From the NCBI GenBank assembly GCA_905182995.1, contig CAJJDP010000011.1:12432-76431 (forward strand): DNA of 64,000 nt. Reading direction: 5' to 3'. The stretch is from Paramecium octaurelia (taxonomy: Eukaryota > Ciliophora > Oligohymenophorea > Peniculida > Parameciidae). Position 1 is the stretch's first letter. Each line of letters opens with the position of its first letter. Below, one piece after another: positions 12,810 through 24,617 of this stretch. The notes under the pieces are model-generated. The model was not told the origin of the DNA and made no database searches. It was given only the letters and a program-made list of their open reading frames with translations. A program made the position numbers and the translations under genes.

Positions 12810-14074
12810 TTAACTCTTTCTTTTCAGGTAATTTCAAAGCTAAATTATAGTCTTAAGTCTTTTTTCTCACTAGAAACAATGGATCTTATTTATCTTATTT
12901 TTAAGTTCCAACTCTCGTAAAGAATAATAAGGAACTATACCGCGATGTTAATTTAGCACCGCTTCTTACAAAGCTTTTTCACTTGCTCCATATACTAATG
13001 CTCTTATCGTTTTTGGAAATTTAGCTTTGCTACATTGATAAAAGTCACTAGTAATTAGTTACAGAGATGAAATTCCAGATATAATCTTAATTGAGCAAAT
13101 AAAGACTCTCCAATTCCTCTTTATTTTTTTTAAAGCATAGTCTTTTTCTCAATATCCTTTTCAATCAGCAATTAATGCTTATACATACTATAGTCCAAAA
13201 TAGTATGGCTTTGGATTTTCTTGTTAAAATAGTTTACCAATTTGAGAGACCCTTATTATTTTATTTATAGATTGTACAATGCAGTTCAATTTAATCCTTT
13301 GAATTCTGAGATCTACTAGTTTTCTTATAGAATAACACAATATTATTTTGATCTCTTTATAGCAAACTATTATCAAGTCTAAAATAAAGATTTGATTTAA
13401 TAGATTCATGTCTTATTTTATTTCTATTCAGATAAATGAATCTCTTAATTGAGATGATAAACAACTATTCATTAATCTGAATTAAGAAATAATGAAGTCA
13501 GTGGTTTCTTTAAAAAATTTGCCTAAATACATAAAATGAAAATTAATATAATGCCAAAATTTACTTTATTAAAATTTGCCTGCTCTAACTAAGGTATTGG
13601 TTTAGTTTTAAATTTTTTCCTTGCAGATAAAAAAACTATAATGGATAAATGATTTTGATTATTTCAGATTTCTATAAAATTTATTACCTAAAATGATTTT
13701 TTTAATTGTTCTTATTATGCTCTTGTAACCACCTAAACAAAATCTTCGAGCAAGGCAACTCTAACTTCATAGGCTGCAGAAAATAATTTTGAGTACACCA
13801 ATCTTTAGGGAGCTTTAGAAAATCCAATGGCCTTTTCTTTTCTTGATATTCCTTTATTTCAACCTAATTACACAAAATTTCTAATAATTATCAACAAAGT
13901 AATTTCTTCTAAATAGTTTCTATCTTTTGTCATAGCTATGAAAAATGAATTTGTGCAAAAATCTAATTAAATCCTAGACTTCTTTAATTAGGCAATCTTC
14001 TTTGGAAACTTGATATTTTATCTGAAAACATTATTTATAATCTTTCGTTGCTAAATCTATCAAATAGACAAGGC
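12810..14074. repeat. 1265-bp direct duplication, copy 2 (starts after the N)
   Basis: Second copy of the block at 11544-12808, starting at the first base after the N. Unique sequence resumes at 14075. An identical 61-codon minus-strand ORF occurs in both copies, at 11958-12143 and 13224-13409, again offset by 1266. Copies this similar, abutting a gap base on both sides, point to assembly rather than biology. Coordinates to the right of the N may therefore be about 1.27 kb too large. Confidence 0.85.
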
Positions 14075-15311
14075 CTTCCTCATGATTAGAAAACAATAAC
14101 AAAAAGATTCTCTAGAATCTCATTTAGATTAAACTTGTAACATATGAAAACATAGACGAATCAGAATCAGGATGCTTAACTTGTTATTTTTCAATTTGAA
14201 AAGCTATTTTTATTGATTGAATTTGGTAGTGCTGAAAATTACAATTTAGAGTTTTCGCTTTGTTTGTTTTCCAAATAAGAAGCATGAGTATGCATCAAGA
14301 ACTACTTCTAAACAACCAAATATTTCCCTAAAGAAAAGCTTCTTAGACTAAAAATTTAACCCTATTCTGAAAAAAAATACCTAAATTCATATTAATACTC
14401 TTAATGCACCACATTCAACACTTATGACAAAGAAACTCACCCAATTAAATATAAAGTGAAACAATAATTTCATCCTAGATATTGTTAGCAGTCACTAAAA
14501 GAGTGTTAAGGAAGGGTGCCTAATCGAACTTTGAAGATTGAAATTGAGGGTAAATTTGAACAAACTTTAAAAGAAAAGTGTTTCAGATGCCACCTTATTG
14601 TCTTTGATTTACAATGTAATCACTTTTTTGATCCATTTCTGATGGTTTTAGAGATATAGTTGAACCTTAATGATCCAGACTTAAATTTTTAATAATATTT
14701 TAAACTATTAAAAATTGTATCAAATTAAAATTTTGATGCTAAGATTCAGTTTCTAACCCTCAGACTCACTCTATCAATTAAATAGCTATAAAAGACTTCT
14801 ATAATCTAATAAAACATATATTCAACATCCGGACCATTATATCTACTGAAGTTTATCACTATATTCATTTCTGAAGATTTAATCAAGCATTATGTTTGCA
14901 ATAGTACTCTTAAATTATTCTAATTAATAGATTTAATTGTCAAGCCTCCTCAAATTCAATCTTGGATACAAATTAAAATTAGTCACATTTATTTTCTAAT
15001 GATAATTCTTTTCTTTTCATTTTATTTAGATCATTTAGATTCTTCATTTAATTAAATTATTATTTTGTAACCTATACTCCCATTACTAATATAGGTACGC
15101 TTACATTTCTTATAAGCTAAATCAGAACTACCAGCTGAGGGAGATAATTAATATTATCATGTATTTCTTTACAAATTTTGCAAAATTAGTTATAAATGAA
15201 TTACCTCTTAGAGTAAACATCATGAAATTCACAGGAAATTTCACAAAAAGGAAGTTCACATTTTTAACATGAGATGAGTGTTTGTGGCAATATATTCACT
15301 AAATAGTTTTA
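14075..15311. other. AT-rich stretch, no gene supported
   Basis: About 1.2 kb with no protein-like frame I trust and no repeats of note. Confidence 0.4.
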
Positions 15312-15704
15312 TCATACTTAATGATTGAGAACTTTTAGAATATCTATCTAAAAAATCCAAACAGTTTTTACTCTCTATTTTAATATTATTTTCAAAAATC
15401 TTCTAATCTACTCAAAAATTATTACAGGGAAATGATCAAAAGTATTTGGTTGCAATTTGGGACCAGTAACAGTACACTTGGAGCTACATTCATCAGTCGT
15501 GATAACAAAAGCATAGAAAGTACAGTATTTCATAGGAATTGCATTAGAGAAAGTTTCAGTTCTTGTTGAAAAAATCAGAATGTGGGGGTTAATGTTCTGT
15601 CTTGTTTGACTATATATATTTGGCAATAGGATTAGATGATAGTACACAAGTAGGCTTCTGTTTGTAATTGCCATTACTAACAAAAGTATAACTATTTTAA
15701 ACAT
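15312..15704 (-). CDS. Possible small secreted protein, uncertain
   Basis: An ATG-to-TGA frame of 130 codons with two internal TAA/TAG-type glutamine positions beyond the first 98 residues. It begins with a hydrophobic segment, MFKIVILLLVMAIT, that looks like a signal peptide. It contains TDECSSKCTVTGPKLQP with two nearby cysteines. No family is recognised, no intron is needed, and there is no supporting neighbour. Chance ORFs of this length are not rare in this code and composition. The N-terminal hydrophobic run and balanced composition are the only arguments for it; it could also be a leftover exon. Confidence 0.3.
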
Positions 15705-15839
15705 ACTATCTCAAGTCCTTTCAACTTCAGATAGATTTGTACCAGTTTTGCAAGTTTTTCAATATGATTAAGGGATGATGATTGACAAATAGCCTTGGAT
15801 TTAAACCATCATCACCATTTTTGTGATTTATTCTTTATA

Positions 15840-18665
15840 GGAATAACAAGTTGTGCAACAGTAAGCATCCTGGTATTTTAAAAGAATTAGTCCAAGAAGC
15901 AAGTGTGAGAAGAGTGGCTGTGGTTTCAAGATAAAACTCCGAATTATAGCATCCCTTTGTAAAGGAGTTTGTCACTACATGAACACACAGTTAAACATTA
16001 AGCAAAAGCAGTTGGATTTTTAAAGGTTTCGTGGCAATATTCAACAGTCGATTGATAAATTTAAGACAGATGTCAGTGTTAGTACTTTTTGAAACCAGTT
16101 CAGCGTTTCTTTTACCAATAAAATTTACAATAGTTGCACATTTGAACTAAACATTCTATTATGCATTTTTAATTGAATCTCTTGAATCAAAAGAAAATTT
16201 GTAACATCATTTATTTAGTGGCTAGCAACTATATCCAGCTAATAGTAAATTTTAAGAAAGAACAATTAGTAGCTTAGTTTATGGAGAATCATAAACATCT
16301 CCAGCCTTTTTCAGGTATAGAAAAATTACAGATAGAAGATGATAACCATATGTTAAAATTTAGAAATGTAGCAAGAGCTGAGGTATATACATATGTTGGT
16401 TTAATAAAGGATTGGCTGAAACTGATACACAGGTAAATTAAATCTAGGAAAGAAGAGGCGTATTTATTGCAACTACAATTTCACTACATAACATACAGGT
16501 TGGATCATAAGATATATGACCTCCAATCATTACGATAAGAAAAACTTAGCATAATATTTGATGAATACAAAGCATTCTAGGCTGAATTAAGCATTGCGTG
16601 CATGATAGAAATGATAAATAGAAGCCTATAATGTAGTTAAATTAGTGAATGTTGGACAATATTGTGAATATCTATAAGAGGAAGGCGATGCTTCATGTAA
16701 TTAAAATTATTGAAAAATAAGTATAGTATACTTAAATAACTTGCGTAGGTAACTGGTATCCAATAATGTCTTATCACATCTAGTTGCTTATCCAATGCAT
16801 CTCAGAAAGGAAGAGTTTCGTGTATTACAGGTTGGTGGAGAAAGCCATCACAAAATTCTATTTAAATTAGCAAAAGGGTAGGAGATTTGATCGCAATATG
16901 GGATGTGTCCTTCTTCAGGTGAGGGTGATGTGCATCTGAAAACAACTCTTTTATTCAACAATTAAGGTTTGAAAATTCCAAGGTTTAATTATTTCTAACA
17001 GAATAAAAATTGAGCTTATAAATGAAAATAACAAAGGTAGTGCAATTCAGTGAGTGCATCACTAAACGCATTTTTAGTAGTTGATCACTTATTAATATAC
17101 TTAAGACAAGTGTTAGGTTATGGTTGTGAAGAAGGATAATTATGGTTGAATATTATCGAAAATTAATGAACCATCGCAGCAGGAATCTCATTAGCATAAA
17201 CCTTTCATTCAAAAGTTTGATCAGTGTTCAATTATATACAAGTTTATGTAAGCAGTATCTTTTTATTGACCTGAAGAGGCAATTAAAAATCCACAAGTAA
17301 GTAACAACATTAACACTTTGAAAATTAGCTAGCTCTTTAGGTTTTTGTCATCATTTGTATTACATACAATCTGTGGACACATAAAATATTATTTTATTGG
17401 TGCTTCATGATCTATTAATACACTTAAGGCTTTTTAATTTGGGAAGTTTGGCATTAAAGCTGATGTTGACAAGGGAGAAGGAGGATTATATCAAAATCAC
17501 TGAACCATACTTACGTTAATATGAAACTGGTAATGTATTTGCAAATACTTAAAGCGTGAGTTAACTTTGTATATCTTCATTTTATCAGGAAGGAGAAGTA
17601 AAACAAAAACTTGGAACGCAACAGGAATATGCGGTGCTTTCAGAATTAATTGATGAATTATTTGAGCATTGCTCTAAGATGCTTTAAGAGATAAACCAGG
17701 AGAAATGAAAAAAAATAGTAACGGCTAAGTTAAGGATTGCAGTTGATGAGAAATTCTATTGTTTATTTAAACATTAGAATTTATAGCTCCATTTCTACTA
17801 CTTTCTGCATATACAACTAATGTGTATGTTCCACTATTCCTGGGTGAAATAATTATGTGTGGCTGTTCAGTATGGCCAAATTTAAGTTAATAATCAGGGA
17901 AAGGTAATGCCCTCATGTCACCTTTACGATATTAACTTTAAACAGTCCATCAATATTTTCGATCACAATCTGCTCTTACTTTTGCTAATTTTGATTACAT
18001 TGTTTTGCGAGTTGTTCAAATTAATTGTAGTCTAAGTGATATACTCAGGAGCATATTTCAAATGTATCCTTGGATATAAGCGATGGTTGTGCATAGACCA
18101 CAAAACTCTGGAAGTTGATAATAATAGACAGGATATTTAAGAAATAAAAAGGACTCTGATCAAATATGAGAGATTGAACGATCGGGAATACAACTTGACT
18201 TTCTTTGCCTTCATGAACTTTAGACAGATATAACTATAGCCAATTTGATAAAACCCAGAATTATTATGTGCTATTTGGGACATAGTTCATTGCAAAGCTG
18301 TTTTAGGGAAAAGTAGAATAACAGGCTCAATAGTTGTTCTTTAATTGTTCCTAGTAAAAATAAGAGAAAGCAAGCTCAAAATGTACTAAGCAACGGCAAG
18401 ACACAAGCAGCACATAAATTCTACATCAAAGAAGTAAAAGAAAAGAATGCAGTCGCGGGCTTCTATCTTCCCAACTGTAAGCTATATATGAATTGGCTTT
18501 AAAGAAAAAATTTAACTAAAATTTTATGGTACTTTCATTCCTTAGAAAATATATAAAAGGAAGTAATACGTTTAATTGAGAAAAAGGAATGCCTTACAAG
18601 GATGTAAATACTTATTGTTGTGAAAATTGCTTGGTTAAAAAGTTCGAACAATTAATATAAGAGTA
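15840..18665 (+). pseudogene. Degenerate coding remnants, family not recognised
   Basis: This stretch is less AT-rich than its surroundings and reads on the + strand as a chain of protein-like segments broken by TGA codons and frame changes. Examples are LKELVQEASVRRVAVVS near 15880, RAEVYTYVGLIKDWLKLIH near 16375, MHLRKEEFRVLQVGGESHH near 16795, EYAVLSELIDELFEHCS near 17625 and GKTQAAHKFYIKEVKEK near 18400. Several CAG|GTA and TAG boundaries look like old intron sites. The segments are far more protein-like than the flanks, yet I could not string them into one open frame. I infer a decaying gene, or two. A real gene with many introns that I failed to place is the alternative. Confidence 0.45.
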
Positions 18666-18830
18666 TTTTTTAATTTGTTCTTTAATATTCCATATTAATT
18701 TTTTATAAATATTATTAACAATGATAACCATTTCTTCTATTTCTTTTCCAAAATTTTAAAGAAAATTGTATTAAAATAAATGTTATTTATTAATTTATTT
18801 ATTTCATAGGTATTTGCTTGAGCAACTTTA

Positions 18831-18945
18831 ATTTGGATCCCTAGGAAATTTAATCCATGTTCCGGCAGTACTGCTAGGAAAATTTATCCATTTATCCATT
18901 CAGCCGTACTAAGTCTGGCAGGTGGTACCACCCTGGGATTTGTGA
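18831..18945. other. GC-rich island with several perfect palindromes; possible ncRNA
   Basis: About 115 bp of clearly higher GC content in an AT-rich desert. It contains the perfect palindromes GGATCC (18835-18840), CCTAGG (18840-18845), GCAGTACTGC (18865-18874) and GGTGGTACCACC (18921-18932). No open frame of note runs through it. The 3' half (GTACTAAG ... CCACCCTGGGA) faintly resembles a 5S rRNA 3' arm, but the spacing does not fit, so I do not call 5S. It may be a structured small RNA or a protein-binding site. Confidence 0.3.
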
Positions 18946-21525
18946 ATTTGAAAATATCCCAAATCAAGGGATTTCAATTTTTGTTTAAAATAAGGTAAAT
19001 GTAATACCTATATTAAAATTAACCTTTTGAATTAAAACTTTTTATTCTTTTGGCTGTGCTTAAGAAGATATCATTTTTTGGTTCTTGGTTATTTATAACT
19101 AGATAAAATGATCCTCAAATACCATTTTTTTTTGTTGCTGAATAAAGAATAAATGTATTGCATTATAATTTATTTATTCTTCTGTATAAATTATTAATTG
19201 AAATAAATTGAATGTAAATTTGGTTTCAATTACTTTATAATAATAAATTTGTGTTTAATGTTGGAAAATAATCTTTTTAAAACAATTGAACATGAAGTAA
19301 GTAAATATAAAGATTTATCATTTATGCGTAATTGTTTAAGAATAGATAATTACACTATTTTAAAATAATGAACATTTCATAAGTTATCTTACCTAAAAAT
19401 ATATTTATTTCTGTTTGCTTTTATTTTAAATCCAGCTGTATAAGTGTATCATAAATGTTTCTTGTTAAATAATGTACATTAAATATAACTGTTTAGTATA
19501 TAAAATCTTTCCTTGACATGTGTTAATTAAAAGGGCTATATAATTGAAAATTCATGTAAAATCTGCCCTATAGTGTGGTTGTGGTGAGAAAAGCATCTAA
19601 TTCAGTATATACATTAGGTAAGGTCTATCGGGGTAGCCTAATGTTCTTGCTTAAAAACCTACGAGATGTGTAGTGCAACTGGTTAGTTAATTTTGCAATC
19701 AAAACTAGTCTTTCTCTAATTTTTATGTATGATCTTAACAATTAAATGAGTTGAATATAAATCTCCACTTCTAATGTATTGCACTAGCGCTGAGCCTCTT
19801 TTTCAATTACTTATTTTGGCACAGATAATGAGTAATATAGATTACATGGAATTTCATCAATTCTATTGAAATTCTAATCCTATTCTAAATATTATGTTAT
19901 TGTATATTGTAGGTAGTCATTAAAAATTACCTTCTTGTTTCCCTCACGATCGGATAGTCTTTTCATTCCCTAGTAAACTTGTTTCTTGGAAGTTTATAGA
20001 TTCTTCTAAGTTTAACTTGCTTTTTAATTAAAAATACGATTGGGATTGTGGATCAAATATAACCCTTAAAAAATCCATTTTTGTAGTTAAGAAATGGTAT
20101 CTTAAGAAAAGTAGCCATAAGATTTCTTTAGGTGTTTAATTATATTTATACAGAATTCAAGGTATGTTAGTCTAAACATTTAATTAATGGATATTTAGAA
20201 TGTTAAATTAAACATTTCAAATTAATTCCACCCATTTCCAAAATCAATAATTTAAGTCCTCGATTAGGACTCCAATTTTATTCTCCTTAATCGAATGGCT
20301 CAAGATTAAATTTTTGTAGGAATATCTTGAATCGAAATGGAAGACTTTTCAAATACATCATTTCACTAACTTTCATATTATACCCGAAAATGAATTATAA
20401 TGATTAAAAATTAATGATATACTTGCTCTCCTCATAACTTATGATTTATTCTAATATTCTTGTAGATGATCTAGGAATATAATCTAAGTCACTAAAGTAA
20501 AGCATGTTTTGCATATTTTGAAAGATTGTTTCTATCTCCTCCACTCTTCCTCAAATCATTAAAGTGAAGTAGGAGTTTTTAACAACTTTACAAGCCAATA
20601 TGTTAGATATGTTATCTAATTAGGATTATTTTAATTCTATTAAAGTCTGTCTGCACATTCTGAATATTTCTAGTTAATCAATTGTACAAATTGAGTTTAT
20701 AAAACAATAATGAAACAATAATTGAAAGTAATTATATTCAATACTATGAAAACGTTTATGACACTAAAAATATTCATTACAAATATATCTGGATTTCGCA
20801 CATTTAAATGTTAATAAAACATGAGATCCGCCTTAAACAGGTGACATCCTGATTAAGGAATAGACACAACCTAAATTTCACAGCATTTAGACAATAGTAT
20901 TAATATCAAATAATTTGTATCAAGCTAAACCCAAGAATAATAAAATTAGTACTTGAAAACAAAAATGTAATTTTCATAGTAATTTTCCCTAGACAATTTT
21001 GTCTCTCCTGATGCCACTACATTAGCATCTGGTATTCAAATAACTCTGATGTTTTAAGGTTGTTATACACAAAAATGTAAAGCTTAATTAGATGTTGATA
21101 ATCTGCTATCCTTTCTTTTAAAGCAATATTAACTTTCTAATTTAGTTTTGGAATTCAAAATTGAAGATCAAAATTTCCTAAGCTACCTCATGCATTTTTA
21201 AAAAATTCGTTAAGTATGTAGTTTTTAAGCATAGCATAAAGTGGAAATCAATTTATTTGGCTTAATTTTAGCAACCAATGATTTAATTGAATTGTATCGG
21301 AATTAATTGAGTGAAAACTATTTTCGAACTAACCTCTTCATTGATTAGAAAAATGGCTTTTTATGAAAGGAACAGTATACAAACAAGTTTGACTTGGTCG
21401 AAGAAATAAAAAATAACATAATAAAATTTTTTTAAAGGCATCAACAATTTTATGTGTTGATTATAATAATGATTAATAAAAAGTGAATATTATGATAAAC
21501 CTTTATGATTATTAATTTGAATAAT
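18946..21525. other. AT-rich stretch, no gene supported
   Basis: About 2.6 kb between the palindromic island and the WD40 gene. A patch at 19560-19720 is slightly more GC-rich, but I see neither a protein frame nor a known RNA there. The rest is featureless. Confidence 0.4.
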
Positions 21526-23061
21526 TCATTAATGAACTTATATTTCAGTTCTTTTAAATTCATACACTGTATAACCTTGTGTTTTGCTATCCCAATATAT
21601 TAGATATTACATATTATTCGTAATTGTTCCATAAATGTTTGTTGTTTCGCAATTCAATTGTTAAATAATTTTCAGCTTTCCCTAACCAAAATCTTTTAAG
21701 AAATATATATGAGTTTTATGTCTTACAATAATTAGCTAAGTTTTCTCATCTTTAACAATTGGAAAGAGAAACATATCATCATTTTCTCTTTCTTAATTTA
21801 ATTCTATAGTTTATTCAGAGTTTTCTTGGAAACGTCCATTTTTCCTTTCAAAAACAAAGATTTTATCAGCATCCCTATTTGCTGTAACCCAAATAAAATA
21901 ATTTTCAGATAAAAAGAAAAGCTTTTTTCCGGGATAGTGTTGTGATTGGCTTTACTTAACTAATTATTTAAATTTCATTTTATTATCCTATCCATTTTCC
22001 CAAACAATAATTTCAGATCTCAAATTAGAGCAAGACACTAAAATATTTTCTGATTAATTCAATGACATTGAGAGTACAGAATCTTTGTGTTTACTTAATT
22101 CATATACCAAAATTAACTCATTCATTTTTAAGTTTACTTTCCAAACTATAATTTAGTGATCATTCCCACCTGAAAATAATTAGTCCTCCTTTGAATTTAA
22201 TAGCAAACTATAAACTTTATGTTTTTTAAAAGGTTTTGAAGAGGTCCAAGAATTATTCTATAGTTTCCAAATTCTTATTGTTTCATCATCTGATCCTGAA
22301 AAAAAGGCCTCCTATTATTTGCTATAAATTATGCAATTAACCCAATCATCATGATTCCCCAAATTTTGGGGCATATTAATTTTACCGTTATCAAATCTCC
22401 AAATTTAAATATTCTAGACTTTTGTAGATATCATTAATGAATCAGAAAAATTAAATGCTATATTCAAACAACACTCTTTTTGGGGCACTTATTAATTCAT
22501 TGTCAAATTGATTTAAGTTTCAAAATTTGGTACTTATGTTTCCTTCATTAATTTGGTAAGTAGCCTTGAAAATTTTTGCTGCTCATTTTAATAGTCGAAA
22601 TTGTACTCTCTGAAACGATTGCAAATCTTGGTTTTATAAATATAGTTGTTTAAGTTAAATTGTTATTCAAATGAAGTTGTTTATTTTGTTACCAATTATG
22701 ATAATTCTTGAAATTTATTGGAATTTTTATTCATATATTATAATTCTTAGTTCCAAATTTAGAGAGTTGCTAGAAGATGATCAAAAAAAGTTAGAATTTA
22801 TGTTCTAAATTCTCTTGTTGAATTTATTAATTCAGATAGTTTATTTTTTTGTGAATTAATCTTTATTTCCACTAAATCTAATTTTTCTTCAACTTTCTTC
22901 ATCGCATCTTACAATTTTAGGACTTAAAGATTTTGTCTACTTTCTTCTTCTAAACATTTCTTGCATAATAATGATAACTGAGGATCATAAATAGCATATT
23001 CAGCCTATCCATCTTTATTAATACAGTTAAAATCTGGCTATGTTTCTAATAATTAATACAT
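21526..23061 (-). CDS. WD40-repeat protein with N-terminal Cys motif and coiled coil
   Basis: A continuous 511-codon frame from ATG at 23061 to TGA at 21526, visible only when TAA/TAG are read as glutamine; no intron is needed. The N terminus has two Cys pairs (C-I-N-K-D-G, then LLCKKCLEEE), like the zinc-binding heads of related ciliate proteins. A helical region rich in K/E/Q follows (about residues 50-180). Then come at least four WD-type blades ending in IQIWRF, IRIWKL, IIVWKV and IIVWE, with GSDDETIRIW the clearest. The last about 130 residues (for example LFPIVKDEK ... IYGTITNNMQYLIYWD) match the conserved tail of a large Paramecium WD40 family. It is probably a scaffold protein; its partner is unknown. 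It lies downstream of CFAP77 on the same strand. Confidence 0.85.
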
Positions 23062-23255
23062 AATAAATAATTTTATTTTTCAAGATAAATATTATACAAA
23101 ATTCATTTAATTTTCCATTTTATCTATTGAATCATGAACTACTTTGGATTTGGAAATTCCTAACTTCATTTAAATTGATTAAATTAATACTAAGATTAAT
23201 CTAATATCATATTAAATCTATAGAAGCTGATGTAGTTTGGATTAGAAAATAAAAA

Positions 23256-23692
23256 TCAAATAGTTTTTGATTTAATTGAATAAAATATCAAAGCCCCTTC
23301 CCTTTAAAAAACATAAATTTCAAAGATCTGATGATGAACCATATAAGGATAATTTTCTGGGGCTGAAATTATGATATCAAAAGTAGTAAAAAGCACACAT
23401 TTATCAGTCTTCATTAGATATTTTACATTTTTTAATTTGAAATTGATTAGGTCTTCAAGTGACTAGTTTATCTTGATGTATTAATTATTCTTGCTTGCCC
23501 TTTTTTAAGTATTCGTCCGTCCAAAGTTGAAAATATGATGAAGCAATATTTTAGATTTATATAAATTATTTAATGCTCAGTTTCATCAATCGTAATTTCT
23601 CTATATTTTTTTTGCATTTCTTTTTAAATTTCATTTAATAATTATTTTATTTTTGCTAGCCCAATTTCAAACTTAAATTTTGAAGAGTTCAT
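23256..23692 (-). pseudogene. Small unrecognised ORF, apparently frameshifted
   Basis: The minus strand gives a protein-like 5' part (MNSSKFKFEIGLAKIKQLL, then EIQKEMQKKYREITIDE). In another frame it gives a convincing 3' part with SLEDLINFKLKNVKYLM and SAPENYPYMVHHQIFEIYVF, ending at TGA 23256. I found no GT...AG intron of plausible length that joins the two frames, and both neighbours of the junction are open. Either a one-base error in an A-run (an eight-A run lies near 23605) or a real frameshift separates them. No family is recognised. It sits between CFAP77 and the WD40 gene on the same strand, in a gap that would otherwise be unusually long for this block. Confidence 0.45.
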
Positions 23693-23839
23693 TTAGATTA
23701 ATTGTAATTTCCTAATGCTTGAATAATGCTTGTAAATAAATTCAAAATCAAAGAAATCATCTAAACATATTGTAGATGCATTTCAAATTTCGTCTCATAG
23801 ATTTTTTGTATTAATTTTTTATAATAAAAATTAAGTTAA

Positions 23840-24604
23840 TCACTCCTTCTTTGCTATTAGATTAGTATCTGTTCTGGCACTCACAGTCTTAAATTTTTCC
23901 ATTTTAAAGGGTTCTTTTTTTTCTACTCCTTTGATCACTGCAAGTTTTTTGTGATTGCTTTCATGAAATAATTATGATGCCTTATTTGGTTTGACAATTG
24001 TGTTAGTCATTCTGGATTCCTACAAGATAGAAAGTGATAGGATATACTTGTGAGCCAGCCCTTTTGTAATATTTATCCAAAGTAATTGATGCAGCTTCTA
24101 TTCCATAAGAGTTACCCATTACTAATTTCATAGGAGTAGATGGTCTATGCAATGTTTATAGTTAATAAAATTAACCTATTTTTTCTTCCGTATCTAAATT
24201 CCTCCTCAGGTAATTCAATTGCTTAAATATTAGTGCCTTTTTTAACTTGTAATCGAGCATCATGAGTTTATCTAAATTTATACATATCCTTAAAGAAATA
24301 TTAATTAAGTTACATGAGCAGTGAGAGATCCATTGAAAACAGACATCTTATTAAGTTAGGCAAAATCTCTATTTGGAATTCTATCCAAAGATTCTAGGTG
24401 AAATTTCCAAGTCATTGTTACTGAAAATTACATTATTAGTATATAATTACCTTCTTTTGCTCCTTCCTTATCTCTGATAAGTGGAAGGCCATAAACAAAA
24501 TCTTATTTTGGTAAATTGTATGTTGAGGGTTTTGGTTTTCCAACATCATCTTTCATTAGCACTGGGTTTGAATAATTATGAGAAAAGGGAGGAGTTGTAT
24601 ACAT
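23840..24604 (-). CDS. CFAP77: CFAP77-like ciliary microtubule inner protein
   Basis: A five-exon model with introns at 24421-24450 (30 nt), 24289-24313 (25 nt), 24145-24175 (31 nt) and 24020-24047 (28 nt) gives 216 residues ending at TGA. Diagnostic blocks in order are STYNLPKQDFVYGLPLIRDK with EGAKE, then HDARLQVKKGTN and LPEEEFRYGRKNRPSTPMK, NSYGIEAAS, and the C-terminal KPNKASQLFHES and EPFKMEKFKTV. These follow the CFAP77 (formerly DUF4483) order, including the second [FY]xYG repeat and the basic tail. CFAP77 binds the lumenal side of axonemal doublet microtubules, consistent with a ciliate. Intron 2 ends in AAG, less usual than TAG. The ATG at 24604 is only 13 bp from the divergent gene's ATG; an in-frame Met about 50 bp downstream is an alternative start. 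Confidence 0.85.
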
Positions 24605-24617
24605 TATTAATAAAAAT
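24605..24617. promoter_or_regulatory. 13-bp divergent intergenic region (shared promoter)
   Basis: Only 13 bp separate the proposed start codons of CFAP77 (-) and the phosphotransferase gene (+). Any promoter elements must lie inside the transcribed or coding sequence of one gene, or one start codon lies further downstream than annotated. The spacer is pure A/T except for its edges. Confidence 0.5.

Noticed and set aside
11544-14074. A real tandem gene duplication
   Set aside because: Copies appear identical and abut a single N on both sides, so an assembly overlap is far more likely.
18831-18945. 5S rRNA gene
   Set aside because: Only short similarities to 5S boxes with wrong spacing; no consistent helix I-V arrangement could be drawn.
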